Source: Epiperipatus broadwayi
Taxonomy: Eukaryota > Onychophora > Udeonychophora > Euonychophora > Peripatidae
Assembly: GCA_028023455.1 (NCBI GenBank)
Contig: JAQFVV010012671.1
Span: forward strand, 996,001-1,060,000
DNA length: 64,000 nucleotides
Reading direction: 5' to 3'
Of this stretch, positions 1 through 10,010 are shown piece after piece. The position numbers and the translations under genes are program-made. The stretch's first letter is position 1. The number at the start of each line of letters is the position of its first letter. Below the pieces are notes generated by a model. The model did not search any database. It saw only the letters and a list, made by a program, of their open reading frames with translations, and had not been told where the DNA came from.

Positions 1-3000
1 TTAAAAATGCATTCTGAGTTAGTTAAAGTATTGCTTTAATAAATATTGTTTCAATAATTCGATTGTGATTTGAGATGTAGTAGTTTAGAGGGAAAGTTTT
101 CAATGTTAGCCATTTGGTGAGTCTCATTGTAACAAGGAAAGAAGGGTACAATATATATATATAGTAACAATAACCATTTTTTTAAACAATTCATGATAAT
201 ATTAACAATAAGATGGAAAACACAATATTCAAAAATTAATTTTGTCTAGGGGAACAAAGATAACTAAATGGTGATTGAGTCCATGGTGAAGTGACTAAAC
301 AGTTTTATTTTTAGTTGACACATCAATAATAGTTACAGGTAACAATCAAATTGAACATACATAAAAAAAACAAGTCTTTATGCAGATTCAATTATATTCC
401 TTTATCGCTACCTTCTACCTATCTTGATACTATTATTAAATAATAAAATAAATAATTAGCTTGAACTTAGGATACAATAACTTTAATTAAAAAAAATAGA
501 ATGGTAATAATAATAATAATGTATTTACATTTTTCACTTAAAATAATATGAAGAGCATGCAAGAGAGTAAAAATCTTTGTGGACTTAATGATTTATTGAG
601 AAAAAGCTTATAATTACTTCAGTTAATTACTTTGAGATCTTTGTGATCTGACATATATTTTTATCTCTATGAATGTGGATATATGGCCATTAAAATCATT
701 AATTTTTAATGTCTGTTAGCAATATTAACTTTTTAATTTATTTTGATTCATTCCATGGTAGTTTCCTTATGAAAGTTTCCATTGTAATTTTCCTATGAGT
801 GTTTCTCAGAACAGAGCATCGAAATAAGTAGATTTACAAACTAATTCATAGAAAAATATTTGCATCTGATAATCAATTTAGATGGCTAGTTTTTTTCTTA
901 TAGCAAATGTCACACATTTATCTTCAGCATTAGATAGTAATGAACAGATGAAGGAATTCCTTTGTTTATAGTTTCATAGTGAGTTACATCATTGGAAAAC
1001 CAAGGGAAGATATTCTGGAGTTTTTTTTATCTCAACGATTGCATAGTTTTTACTTAAATAATTATTACCATTTTTACTAACTTTTATTCAGTAAGTGACA
1101 CGATGAAGAAGCAACAATAATTCCCACCTTTTATGTAAAGCAGACGATTGAAAAGAACTTCTGTGACTGGTTTCTATAGTAACATTGTAAAGAGTAATTT
1201 TTATTTAAAATAAAAATGATAATACATTTTACTTTTTATTATCATAATTTTTAAAATACTTTAAAATTTATTTTATATATATGATTTTTAATATTTTAGA
1301 ATATATAACAAAAAAAATATTCACATAAAAGCCACACCTGCTAACTCAAGCATGAATGTTACAATATATATATACTTGGTTTATACAAATAAAATTATTG
1401 AAGATAAAAAAATAATAAGAAGAATAATGAGTATAAATTTTTAAAGTTAAAGCAAAAAAAATAAAATTGAAAATAAAATAAAAAAGATAGTATGTCTTCA
1501 TCATCTGAGGTCATATAATATTAAGCCATTACTTGAATAAAGAAATACAAGCAGATGTCTATAGTAATATACTATAGATAATAATAATAAATATATTAAT
1601 ACGCAGAATAATTATGTTCAAGTCTAATAATTTAAGCAAAATTCATGTAACAGAAGCAATTGGGTGCATTAAAATATATTACACATGGGGGGGTGTGTGT
1701 GAATAATTTTCATGTGTGCGTGTGTGTTTAATTAATTAAAAAATGATATATTAATCTTCAACTGAGATCTAAAGTTTATATCTGGTTAGAGACAATCTCT
1801 AGTTTAATAAATGATTATTAATAATTATTACTATATTTATCTAGAGTGCATGTTGTCAAACTTGTGGGTGGAGTAAGATTGACACTTTTAAATCAAAATG
1901 TAATAATTCAAAAATAAAAATAAATTTGTCTAAATCAATGTAACTAAGCTAGTCTTATGATTGTTATACATCTATCTATTATTATTGTTGTTGGCATATT
2001 ATTCATATGTAATTGGAAATAAAGTTATACATCTTCAACATCATGATTAAAAAAATTGTATTCTAAATTATATTTATTTATAAAAAAATATCAAATGGTT
2101 ATTTTGGCAGGAATCATGTTATACTGAGCACAAAAAAAATGATTAGTTTATCTTGGATCCATGATCCATTAATTGTATAGTCTATTGTTCTGCCACTGCG
2201 TTAAAAGTGTTTAGATCAATTATATTAATACTTTATTGATTTAAAAAAGTAATTGAAAAATGTTTGTTGTATTTAAAATTTACATTACACTTGTAATTGC
2301 TAAATCATTTGTGAGTGGGCATTCTAATCCAAAAGAAGTTACTGCATACAGATAATTGTGATAGTTAGATGCTTCAAACACATGTCTTAATAATTCAAAA
2401 TAATATACTAAATTATGATACTGGTGTTGAAACAAAATTAATTCCTCCTATTAGCAAAATAATAAAATAGAAAAAAGAAAATCTGAAAGTAAAATCAGAA
2501 TTAATAACAATCATGTCTTCATCCACATATAAATTAGTCAAACATATTGCATAACTTCAAAAGATCTATGGTATCTAATTAGTAAAGATTTTGGGAAAAA
2601 AACAACTTACACATAAAATTAAATTTTTAAAGCAATTAATTTTATATATAGATGTCATGTGATATCTAACAGCTAAATTGCATGAGGCAACAGGAATAAT
2701 GATAATATATATTGAACATTTAACACTTAAAATATAAGTGACAGATTTACCAATAAATTAAGATTATTCTTACATTCGTGAGACTGCATTATTTATGTCT
2801 ACCAGCTAATATTTTTTTAATTGCCATTGAATCTAGAGATAAATAACCATTATGTGAGAAAAAAAAACCTTAAAAAAAAAAAAAAAGATATAGAAAAAGA
2901 TATAAAATGCAGAGGAAAATACAATTTGTAGTTAAAGTAAAAGACAATTAAAAAACAGACAATTTGATAAGTTCTATTTCTTAGAATAATAATTTTATTT

Positions 3001-3410
3001 ATAAAAAATTTTTTCATTTCTTTGTTACAAGAGTACGGCTAATTTCTTTTTGAGCCCTCGAATGAAAAATTATTTTAGGCTTATTTTTATTGGAATAAAT
3101 TTTAATTAGAACCATGTGTAGATTAGCGCAATAATAAAGTTGTGGATATTTTGAAAACTATTAAGTTTGCTGGGAAACTAACAATGTAAAGAAAATTGTA
3201 TCCAAATTAATTGTTCCAGGTCACAGGTGGATGCACTGTCCACTGAATCATAAAACCTCTTATGAGGAGGTGTAAAACACTTTGTAATTTAAAAACAAAA
3301 AAAAAAGGGCGATGGGGGCATAAAGAATAAAAGTATTTCAATATATATATGTATTAAATTGATTGCACATGTTGCTAGATGGTATTACTATTTATTAAAA
3401 AAGTAAATTA
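1..3410. other. AT-rich non-coding DNA
   Basis: No open reading frame of note and no recognisable repeat family was found here. The stretch is dominated by A/T homopolymers and short TA or TAA runs, with a G-run followed by GT repeats near 1687-1702. It reads as intergenic or intronic sequence. Confidence 0.6.
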
Positions 3411-3427
3411 AAGAGAAAGATAATAAT

Positions 3428-3533
3428 AGTCTTGCATTGGTGGTCGAGAGGTCAGCGCGACTGCCTTGCACTAGCAGGCAGTTGCCCGGGTTGTGGGTTC
3501 GCGTCCCGGCCGATGCTATGACACTTAAAAAAA
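3428..3533 (+). mobile_element. tRNA-derived SINE with 17-bp target duplication
   Basis: A GC-rich island in very AT-rich DNA. Positions 3434-3516 fold like a tRNA: a 7-bp acceptor stem (GCATTGG at 3434-3440 with CCGATGC at 3510-3516, one G-U pair), a D stem (GTCG/CGAC), an anticodon-like stem (TGCCT/AGGCA) and a T arm. The pol III boxes are visible: box A near 3441-3451 and box B GGTTCGCGTCC at 3496-3506. The tRNA-like part is followed by a short A-run. The insert is bracketed by AAGAGAAAGATAATAAT (3411-3427) and the same 17-mer with one mismatch (3534-3550). tRNA body + A tail + target duplication is the hallmark of LINE-mobilised SINE insertion. The irregular anticodon loop and the C in place of A in the T loop argue against a functional tRNA gene. 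Confidence 0.82.
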
Positions 3534-3550
3534 AAGAGAAAGATGATAAT

Positions 3551-4262
3551 ACAATACAGTAATAGTATAAAAACAATACAGTATTGACAACAAAAACAGA
3601 AAGTGATGAAAACCTAAATAAAATGTATAATTAAAAAGTTGAATTCCTAATTAAATTATCTAGAGTTTTTAAAAAAAGTCATTTAAAAAAAAAAACCATT
3701 TAAGCTTGCTTGAACGAACGATTTTGAAATGTTGAAGAAATCACGTGATCAACATGAACCTTTTATGTAGTATTTAAATATCTTCTGAGTTTTGATGGAT
3801 GGAAAAAGAAGTGTTATAAAACTACAGAGATGTTCGTCATGTTAGCCTTTTGATAATAAATCAGCAGTGGGAGGTAAAAAATTATCAAATTATCAAAAAA
3901 AAAAAAAAACCCAGAATAAGAAAGAAGGCATAATAAACAAAGTTGTTTTGTAGAAGTTGAAAAAAAAATACAAAAATTGGAAAGTAACAAAAAAGTAGTC
4001 AATCAATAAATAGAATAACAGGAAAAGATATAATACAGGTTTTATTATATTAAAAGATTTGCTCTGAAAATATTTCGTTAATCGTACAAAAAATTTTAAA
4101 CATTGCTCTCACAATTATAATACTGTATATATTTTAATAATTCTAAAATACTCGCGTAGATATGCTATTTTAATTGTCCACTCGTAGACAAATTATTTAT
4201 TGAGTTTCAAATACAAATTTTATATTGCAAAAGAATATAAAATATTAATAAATATTTTTATC
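3551..4262. other. AT-rich non-coding DNA
   Basis: Nothing recognised. It contains poly-A runs (about 3895-3910) that create a spurious minus-strand reading frame rich in Phe and Leu. Confidence 0.55.
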
Positions 4263-4572
4263 TTGGACTATTTCCATAATGTAATATATGCATTGAATGT
4301 CTTTAGAAAAAATGAACTTTATTTAAATATTCCAAATACATTCAACTGTTAGTAATAGCACACCAAACAGGTTAGTATATGCACAACGTTTCGAGAGGTA
4401 TTAGTCTCACCTCTTCAGGTGTTGCTGGCCTGACCAGTGACAGTACTAGTATGAGATTCAAACCTGGGTCTTTAGATTTTTGAATTTTATGGTAACGCTC
4501 TAACTAACTGAGCCATCCTGCCAAAGGTAACAGTCTGTAGTAATTTCATATACTTATCTATGAGGTTTCCCC
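4263..4572 (-). mobile_element. Penelope-like element tail, minus copy
   Basis: Read on the minus strand, this repeats the sequence found directly downstream of the PLE endonuclease region at 27.5-27.87 kb. Both contain a segment ending CATAGATAAGTATATGAAA, the tRNA-like stretch TGGCTCAGTTAG ... GGTTTGAATCTC, the block CTGAAGAG ... CGAAACG (4388-4418 in plus coordinates) and a tail ending near AATATTTAAATAAAG. It is therefore a 5'-truncated PLE or a PLE-tailed SINE. It forms the left arm of a palindrome with the plus copy at 4574-4960. Confidence 0.75.
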
Positions 4573-4573
4573 A

Positions 4574-4960
4574 GTGTGTCTATACACAATGTATGGAAAC
4601 CACTAATCAACTTTACTCTTAGGAAAAAGTGGAGAAATCAGGAGGAACCTCATAGATAAGTATATGAAATTACTACAGACTGTTGCCTTTGGCAGGATGG
4701 CTCAATTGGTTAGAATGTTACCTTAAAATTCAAAACTTAAAAAATCTAAAGACCCAGGTTTGAATCTCATACTAGTACTGTCATTGGTCAGGCCAGCAAC
4801 ACCTGAAGAGGGGAGACTAATACCTCTCGAAACATTGTGCATATACTAATCTGTTTGTTGTGCTATTACTAACAGTTGAATGTATTTGGAATATTTAAAT
4901 AAAGTTAATTTTTTCTAAAGACATTCAATACATATATTAGATGATGGGAATAGTCCAATA
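4574..4960 (+). mobile_element. Penelope-like element tail, plus copy
   Basis: Same family as the adjacent minus copy, in the opposite orientation. Box A-like TGGCTCAATTGG is at 4698-4709 and box B-like GGTTTGAATCTC at 4757-4768. The conserved CTGAAGAG ... CGAAAC block is at 4803-4833 and the AAATAAAG end near 4900. This copy is longer at its 5' end than its partner, starting near GTGTCTATACACAATG. Together the two make a 0.7-kb inverted repeat centred at about 4573. No clear target duplication was found around the pair. Confidence 0.75.
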
Positions 4961-5499
4961 TAAAAATACACCTAGAACACCATCATCACAAACCTTCAGG
5001 AAAACATTAATAAATATGTTTACAAAATTTTTTATCTTAAGTTTGATATGTTAATATTTGCAATTCATTATTATATTTTTTAATCTTGTAATATATGCAG
5101 TTTATGATATCAATTTTAATAACAATCATAATAATTTTGTTAATTTTGACAGGTTTGAGAAATACTTAAAATAAACAATTACTCAATAATAATTCTTTTG
5201 ATGTTTTTCAGCTAAGTCTAGAACATCTCTATTCATAAGAGTATATAAAAATACTTTTTAAGAGATGATGATGATCCAGAAGATCAGAGAAATGGAATAT
5301 TTTTTTTATATGTGTAAAAGCTGCAAATCCTTAAAAATAAAAAAGTTGCAAGTGTCCTATAAACTGATTCAATAATTAAACTTTCTTTATCAGTTTTATT
5401 TTTAAAAATGCTGTTAATTAACAACTAACTGTAAGGAGATGAATTTGGTGAATAGAAATTATGTTCTTCAAATTTGTTATAACTTTATTGACTTATAGA
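4961..5499. other. AT-rich non-coding DNA
   Basis: Nothing recognised between the PLE pair and the left LTR-like repeat of the Gypsy element. Confidence 0.5.
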
Positions 5500-6676
5500 G
5501 GGGCTACATTGACTTAATTCATACACAAATCGACTTTAAACTTAAGAGTTTATTTACTTTGAACTGAATATTTAAAATGTTGACTAGAGGCTTACTGGTT
5601 GTTCTAATATTAATTAATTAGCAGATACTATTGTATATTGAGTAAAAACTGTACACAATGTACAAAAATAAAAAATTGATTTGTATAAGTGTGTATAGAT
5701 GAGTTTAGTCAATAATAAATGACAATAAAAATTCACTCTGGAAAAAATTGGTATACATAATTAAAATTTTGCAAAATTGAAACTAATATAGATATGCTAA
5801 TTTGCAAAGAAGTAATAAGAAAAGTAATTATGTGAATTAAATAGAGAAAAAAACTGCCAGTCTAGATGTGTGTGTGAGCTGCACCACACTTAGATGGTAG
5901 TGTGAGCAGTACCATGCTTGCAACACAACAGTTTAGTATGCCCAAGAATGCATATAGTGCAGAATTAACAGTGAAGAATTGAGTGCAGAATAAAATATAG
6001 TGAAACAAAATGAAGCATTGTAGTTCAGCATTATAGAAAAGTGTGCATGCAGGGATTGTACATGAGAAAAGTATAAATTAGTACATTGTAATTGAAATGC
6101 AAGAAGATTCCCTAATTGTATATGCAAATCAATTTAATGCAAAATAACCAGCAAGTCACTAGTTGAAGTAGAAACATTTATTGCTATTGTATACTCAGAG
6201 CAATAAGCATGTTAAGTTAAAGTTTGAGTGTGTGTTTATTTTCAAAAAATTTATTAATGAGTGTACAGCTTGCCGGCTTAGATAAAACTGATTCCTGTAT
6301 ACATGAGATACAAATAGTGAAACTCCTTACATTTTCTTTCAATGGTACTCACTCTATACATCCAAGTTTACATAGTATTGAAATCAAACTGATAACTTTT
6401 CATTTTTAACTGCACAATCTAATGCACTATTACCTGGACTTTATTTTGTTTTGCTTTTTTTAATTTGCATAATTGATTCTCATCTTTCCTTCTTGAAAAA
6501 TTAGCATATTTAATACAATTTTTATATTTATAGAATCCTTGCTATTATGCATAACTAATTTTTTTACTGCTTTCAGGGTCTTACTATTTCTGTCTAATTA
6601 TGTAATACACACAGACACTCATGAAACTTTTTATATTTATACATCAGTGGTTTAAAGTTTTTAGTCAGAACAAAAC
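5500..6676 (-). repeat. Candidate 3' LTR of the 5.5-10 kb Gypsy
   Basis: On the minus strand this begins with TGTTTTGTTC directly after a polypurine tract, as expected for a 3' LTR. Blocks shared with 9480-10010 in the same orientation include the AGTTTATTTAC ... GAACTGAAT region (near 5550), the CTAATATTAATTAATTAGCAGATA region (near 5605-5630), TCTATACAT ... CATAGTATTGAA (near 6355-6385) and TTTTGTTTTGC ... TTTGCATA (near 6445-6475). A roughly 0.7-kb stretch between about 5650 and 6330 has no counterpart in the other copy and may be an insertion. The lower boundary is uncertain. Confidence 0.5.
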
Positions 6677-6690
6677 ATTTCCTCCTCTCA
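6677..6690 (-). other. Polypurine tract candidate
   Basis: The minus strand reads GAGAGGAGGAAA immediately before TGTTTTGTTC. A purine run abutting a TG is what a plus-strand-priming polypurine tract next to a 3' LTR looks like, and its position downstream of the integrase fits. Confidence 0.55.
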
Positions 6691-6719
6691 CTCTAGAAAC
6701 AAGGTAATGTTTAATAACA

Positions 6720-7793
6720 AATATAATCTTTTAACTTTGTCATTCTCTCATTCTTCTCTGCAGGAATATTGACCTTTCTTTTTCAATTTGTTGTTCCTTG
6801 TTTACTTCTGAAGGTAGATTCAGTAAATTTGAACTTGAAGGCTATTCTTGAATTAGTTTGGTTTCAGTAGATCCATCTATTCTACTAGTTTTTATAGGAT
6901 TGCCAACATCATCAATATAAGTATTCACTGTTTCCATTATTCTTTTGATTCACAATCACAATTTCTCAAATGATTGATGTGTCATTTTATTCCTTTACCA
7001 TTTTAATTATGTATAATTGCTTAGATAATAATTTGGTTATAATTTCAGGAAGCCACTTTTTTAATGTATTGCATATCAAGAAAATTTCTCCAATATTGAA
7101 TTTAATATTTTCACATTCTATCTCTCTTCTGATATTGTCTGGTATCAGTATAAATACATGTGTTCTAAAATGTTGTTAAATCAGTAATTCTGCCAGAATT
7201 TTTCTGGTCACCGAGCTTGATGTGAAATGTGAATAGAACATTACTGATATTAATGCTTTATAATATAATTATATACCATTTTATTAAGCATATGTTTCAG
7301 TTGTTGAATGACCTTCTCTGCTAATCCACTGGATTTGGGGAGATAAGGAGGTATTGACAAATAATACATCCCTTTGTTAGCTAGAAAATAGTCCTAGTGC
7401 AATGTTACCATGCTTGCATTATTATCAGTAACTATTATTTCTGAATATCCATATATTACAAAAGACTTCATTCCACACTTTTATTTAAATTCACTGAAAT
7501 CATTCAACAGTTAAATCAGTCCAATATCAATAACAATAAACCATCTCAATCTGATATTGGTCTGGTTTAAATGTTGACTGCTTTCGATGAATTTACATCC
7601 ATTGATCTATCTAGACTTGGACACTATTCAATTTATTATTTAACACTTTTATTATATTTCCTATACTCATGTTTTCAACCATCTGGTATTCTGTCCATTT
7701 TGAATACAAATCAAGTATGATTAAAATAAAAATACTTATGGAATGAACTTGCATGGTCCAAATAAAAATTTTGCCATCACATAGTAGCTTCAC
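6720..7793 (-). pseudogene. Gypsy integrase remnant
   Basis: The retroviral-type integrase joins element cDNA to host DNA. An open stretch at 7793-7611 encodes the start of the catalytic core, with a LIILDLYSKW-like strand where the family has the first catalytic Asp. Further along (about 7460-7280) come the motifs IIVTDNN (second Asp region) and PPYLPKSSGLAEK, matching the conserved PPYHPxSNGLAE block with its Glu. A C-terminal region near 7120-6935 contains a WLPEIITK-like segment typical of Gypsy integrase ends. About 100 bp between 7611 and 7480 interrupts the core and includes an inverted repeat around CCAATATCA. In-frame stops and frame changes make it non-functional. Confidence 0.72.
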
Positions 7794-8099
7794 GCTATGA
7801 TTATAACTCCTTCACAGGCATTAGCACTTTAATTTTTGATTATCAAACACAAGAGGGAAATAATTTTAATCCTTACTCCCAGATGCCTTAAACCAGTTAT
7901 GGCCTAATAAAGGGCTCAAATTCTTAATACTCTCAATCCTTGTAATAAAAAATGATAATTTTTTGTTCATTTATTTATTTATTTCTACAGGCACTGTAAC
8001 TAATACCAAAGTGATTTCTATTTACACCCATAGCAACCAATTCATTTTATTGATTGGTATAATATTTGTTCCATTTTCTCTTAATGGCGATTCAATCAT

Positions 8100-8190
8100 T
8101 TTGAGTGATGAAAATCATACTGATACAACTATCACTTTCCATACTGACAATTTGGTTGCAGATTTTCATATCCAATAAATTACAGATATT
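8100..8190 (-). pseudogene. Possible retropepsin trace
   Basis: On the minus strand a short segment reads roughly VSMESDSCISM, where Gypsy proteases have VxxxxDTGACVSV. The catalytic triad is not intact. The call rests mainly on position, between a zinc knuckle and integrase. Confidence 0.3.
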
Positions 8191-8308
8191 CCCACTTTCT
8201 ATTATTTTATTAACATTTGCTAAACTCTTGTCAGGTCCTTCCCTTGAATTACTATTTGTTGGTAAATTTACTTTAAACTTTTTCTGTTTGCTTTTATAAA
8301 CTTTAGAT

Positions 8309-8425
8309 AAAGACTCTTTCTATCCACAATTATGACGTTTCCATTTCTAAATCTACATATTATGACAAAGGCTCTTTCAATCCACAATTATGACTTTTTC
8401 CATTTCTAAATCTGCATTTTATGAC
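8309..8425 (-). repeat. Tandemly duplicated zinc-knuckle segment
   Basis: A unit of about 58 bp occurs twice in tandem (8309-8366 and 8367-8425), each containing TCCACAATTATGAC and CCATTTCTAAATCT. On the minus strand it encodes a degenerate CCHC-like stretch (KCRFRNGKSHNCG), the nucleic-acid-binding knuckle at the C end of Gypsy gag. The second Cys is replaced by Arg. The duplication probably arose after the element died. Confidence 0.5.
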
Positions 8426-8459
8426 CTTTAGTTCCAAGAATAGCAAATGTAAACATTCT

Positions 8460-8700
8460 TCATAGTTGGTAGAGCATTTGCATTGAAATTCGATATTCAA
8501 GAATCTAAAGGTGTGAGTTCAACTTCTAAGCAAATATTGTCACTGTGCATATAGGCCAGAAACACCTGAAGAAGAGTGGAGAATACTACTACTCGAAACA
8601 TTGTGTAATTACTAACCTGTATTGTCTATTTGTGTGTTATTACTAACAAGTTGTTTGTATTTGGAAAGTTTAAATGAAGTTTAAAATGTTTTGTACATTC
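8460..8700 (+). mobile_element. PLE-tail insertion inside Gypsy gag
   Basis: This matches the PLE tail family: a tRNA-like stretch near 8462-8530, CTGAAGA at 8566-8572, CGAAAC at 8594-8599, then a TTACTAACAAGTTG segment and an end near TTTAAATGAAG. It separates the gag remnant from the zinc-knuckle segment, so it landed in the Gypsy element. Its sequence is more diverged than the 4.3-4.9 kb copies. Confidence 0.65.
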
Positions 8701-8724
8701 AACATTCACTCATATTCTTCATAG

Positions 8725-9260
8725 TATTCTTACTAGTCATCTGTGCTTGTTTCACATTTACTGACATATTTGATTTGATAACATCTGCCTTATTATAAAA
8801 TTCTGATACATTTTCCAGAACAGCTCTATTTACTACTCCACTTTCTATAGTCAGAGCACATGCAAGTGAAGACTCAGTAATATTAGTCTAAATTTGTCAG
8901 CATGCATACTCCACAGTAGTTGGCCTATAATATATTTTCAAAAACATATTTAAACTCACATTCCTTTGTAAATTCACACAGTCCTACATCATACTTTTGA
9001 AAGTGTTCTCTTAGTGACTGCAAGTTTTGGAAGTGAAGATCAGCTATGTGTTTCAAAATCTTTGGTTTAAAGTATAAATTCAACTTTTGTAGCAACTTCT
9101 CATACAGTGTATCTTCAGGTACTTTGAGTCTCATAGACAATTTTCTATTTGAAGCATGTTTTGCTGACACCATCATAAAAGTTACAAATTTTGTTTTATT
9201 ATACACAATGTTATTTATTTGCATATAACTTTTAACATGTTACATGTATTAGCCATTGTG
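8725..9260 (-). pseudogene. Gypsy gag remnant
   Basis: A 99-codon open stretch at 9224-8925 resembles the capsid-like part of Ty3/Gypsy gag. It has a KLNLYFKPK segment (family: LxxHFxPKP), a helix with HFQNLQSLREHFQKYD (family: QxxxESIxEYxxxLR) and LCEFTKECEF ... ENIL (family: LRxLxxxCxFGxxLxxxLRDRxV). After a stop the homology continues to about 8725 with an LACALTIE-like segment, corresponding to the helical end of the capsid region. Gag forms the particle that packages element RNA. The LTR lies upstream and the zinc knuckle downstream, beyond an inserted PLE tail. Confidence 0.65.
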
Positions 9261-9447
9261 CTGCATTATTTATCAAATGGATTTATTGTGCTACTATTCA
9301 TTGCTATGTTGTCTGTCTTCATTACTCCTTAATAGTTTATGATACACTAAAGTCTTGATAGCCAATTCCCATGATACTTTGACATTTGTAGTCCTGGTTC
9401 ACTTTCTTTTTTGTGTAGTTACTTTATGCTTTGGCTGCATCAATTAA

Positions 9448-9462
9448 TGTATACAGGAGCCA
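9448..9462 (-). other. Candidate primer-binding site
   Basis: The plus strand reads TGTATACAGGAGCCA, ending in CCA like a tRNA 3' end, so the minus strand starts with TGG as a Gypsy primer-binding site should. It lies about 17 nt beyond the presumed LTR end. The spacing is longer than usual, so this is tentative. Confidence 0.35.
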
Positions 9463-9479
9463 GATTAATCTAAACCAGC

Positions 9480-10010
9480 TGTAGGTGCATTAATAACAAT
9501 TAAAAATATACATACCAAGTTTAAACTTAATAAAAGTTTATTTACAATGAATTGAATGCATAAAATATTAGTGAATACTAATAACTAGTAGTAGTTCATT
9601 GATTGTTCTAACTTTAATTAACTAGCAGATATAAATAGAGAATCTTCTTTTATTCTCCTACTATGATACTAACTTGTATATTTCTCTTCATTAGTCTATA
9701 CATGAAAGTTTTCATAGTATTGAACTATAAGGCTGTATGTGCTTAACTGCACTTATACTCTGATTGATTATTCTTTATTTTTAATTTTTCAATTTAATAA
9801 ACTATTTTCTGCATGTTATTTTGTGCACTTCTGATCTATTCTCCACTATTCACACACATGATATGTTTTGGTAGTTTTGTTTTGCTTTTTCTAATTTGCA
9901 TATTACAAATTACCATACTTAGCATAATTTTCATATTTGCATAATTTTTGTTATTATGTATAGCTAATTTTTCTAGAGTACTTTCAATGTCTTCTATTAT
10001 GACTAATAAT
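9480..10010 (-). repeat. Candidate 5' LTR of the 5.5-10 kb Gypsy
   Basis: Shares several collinear blocks with 5500-6676 (see that entry) and sits on the gag side of the element, where a 5' LTR belongs. It is shorter than the partner and its outer (higher-coordinate) end fades out near 10000. Confidence 0.45.

Larger units (their letters stand above)
5500..10010 (-). mobile_element. Degenerate Ty3/Gypsy retrotransposon lacking RT
   Basis: On the minus strand the order is LTR-like repeat (10010-9480), candidate primer-binding site (9462-9448), gag (9260-8725), zinc-knuckle motif (8425-8309), a possible protease trace (about 8190-8100), integrase (7793-6720), polypurine tract (6690-6677) and a second LTR-like repeat (6676-5500). 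That is the standard Gypsy order. Only about 300 bp lie between the protease trace and the integrase, so reverse transcriptase and RNase H have been deleted. A PLE tail is inserted at 8460-8700. All frames are broken. The two LTR-like segments are only partly alignable, so the element is old and outer limits are approximate. Confidence 0.7.

Noticed and set aside
4388-4418. Hammerhead ribozyme in the PLE tail
   Set aside because: The CTGAAGA and CGAAAC blocks are present, but the intervening hairpin is out of register and no stem I or cleavage site could be assigned; kept only as a question.
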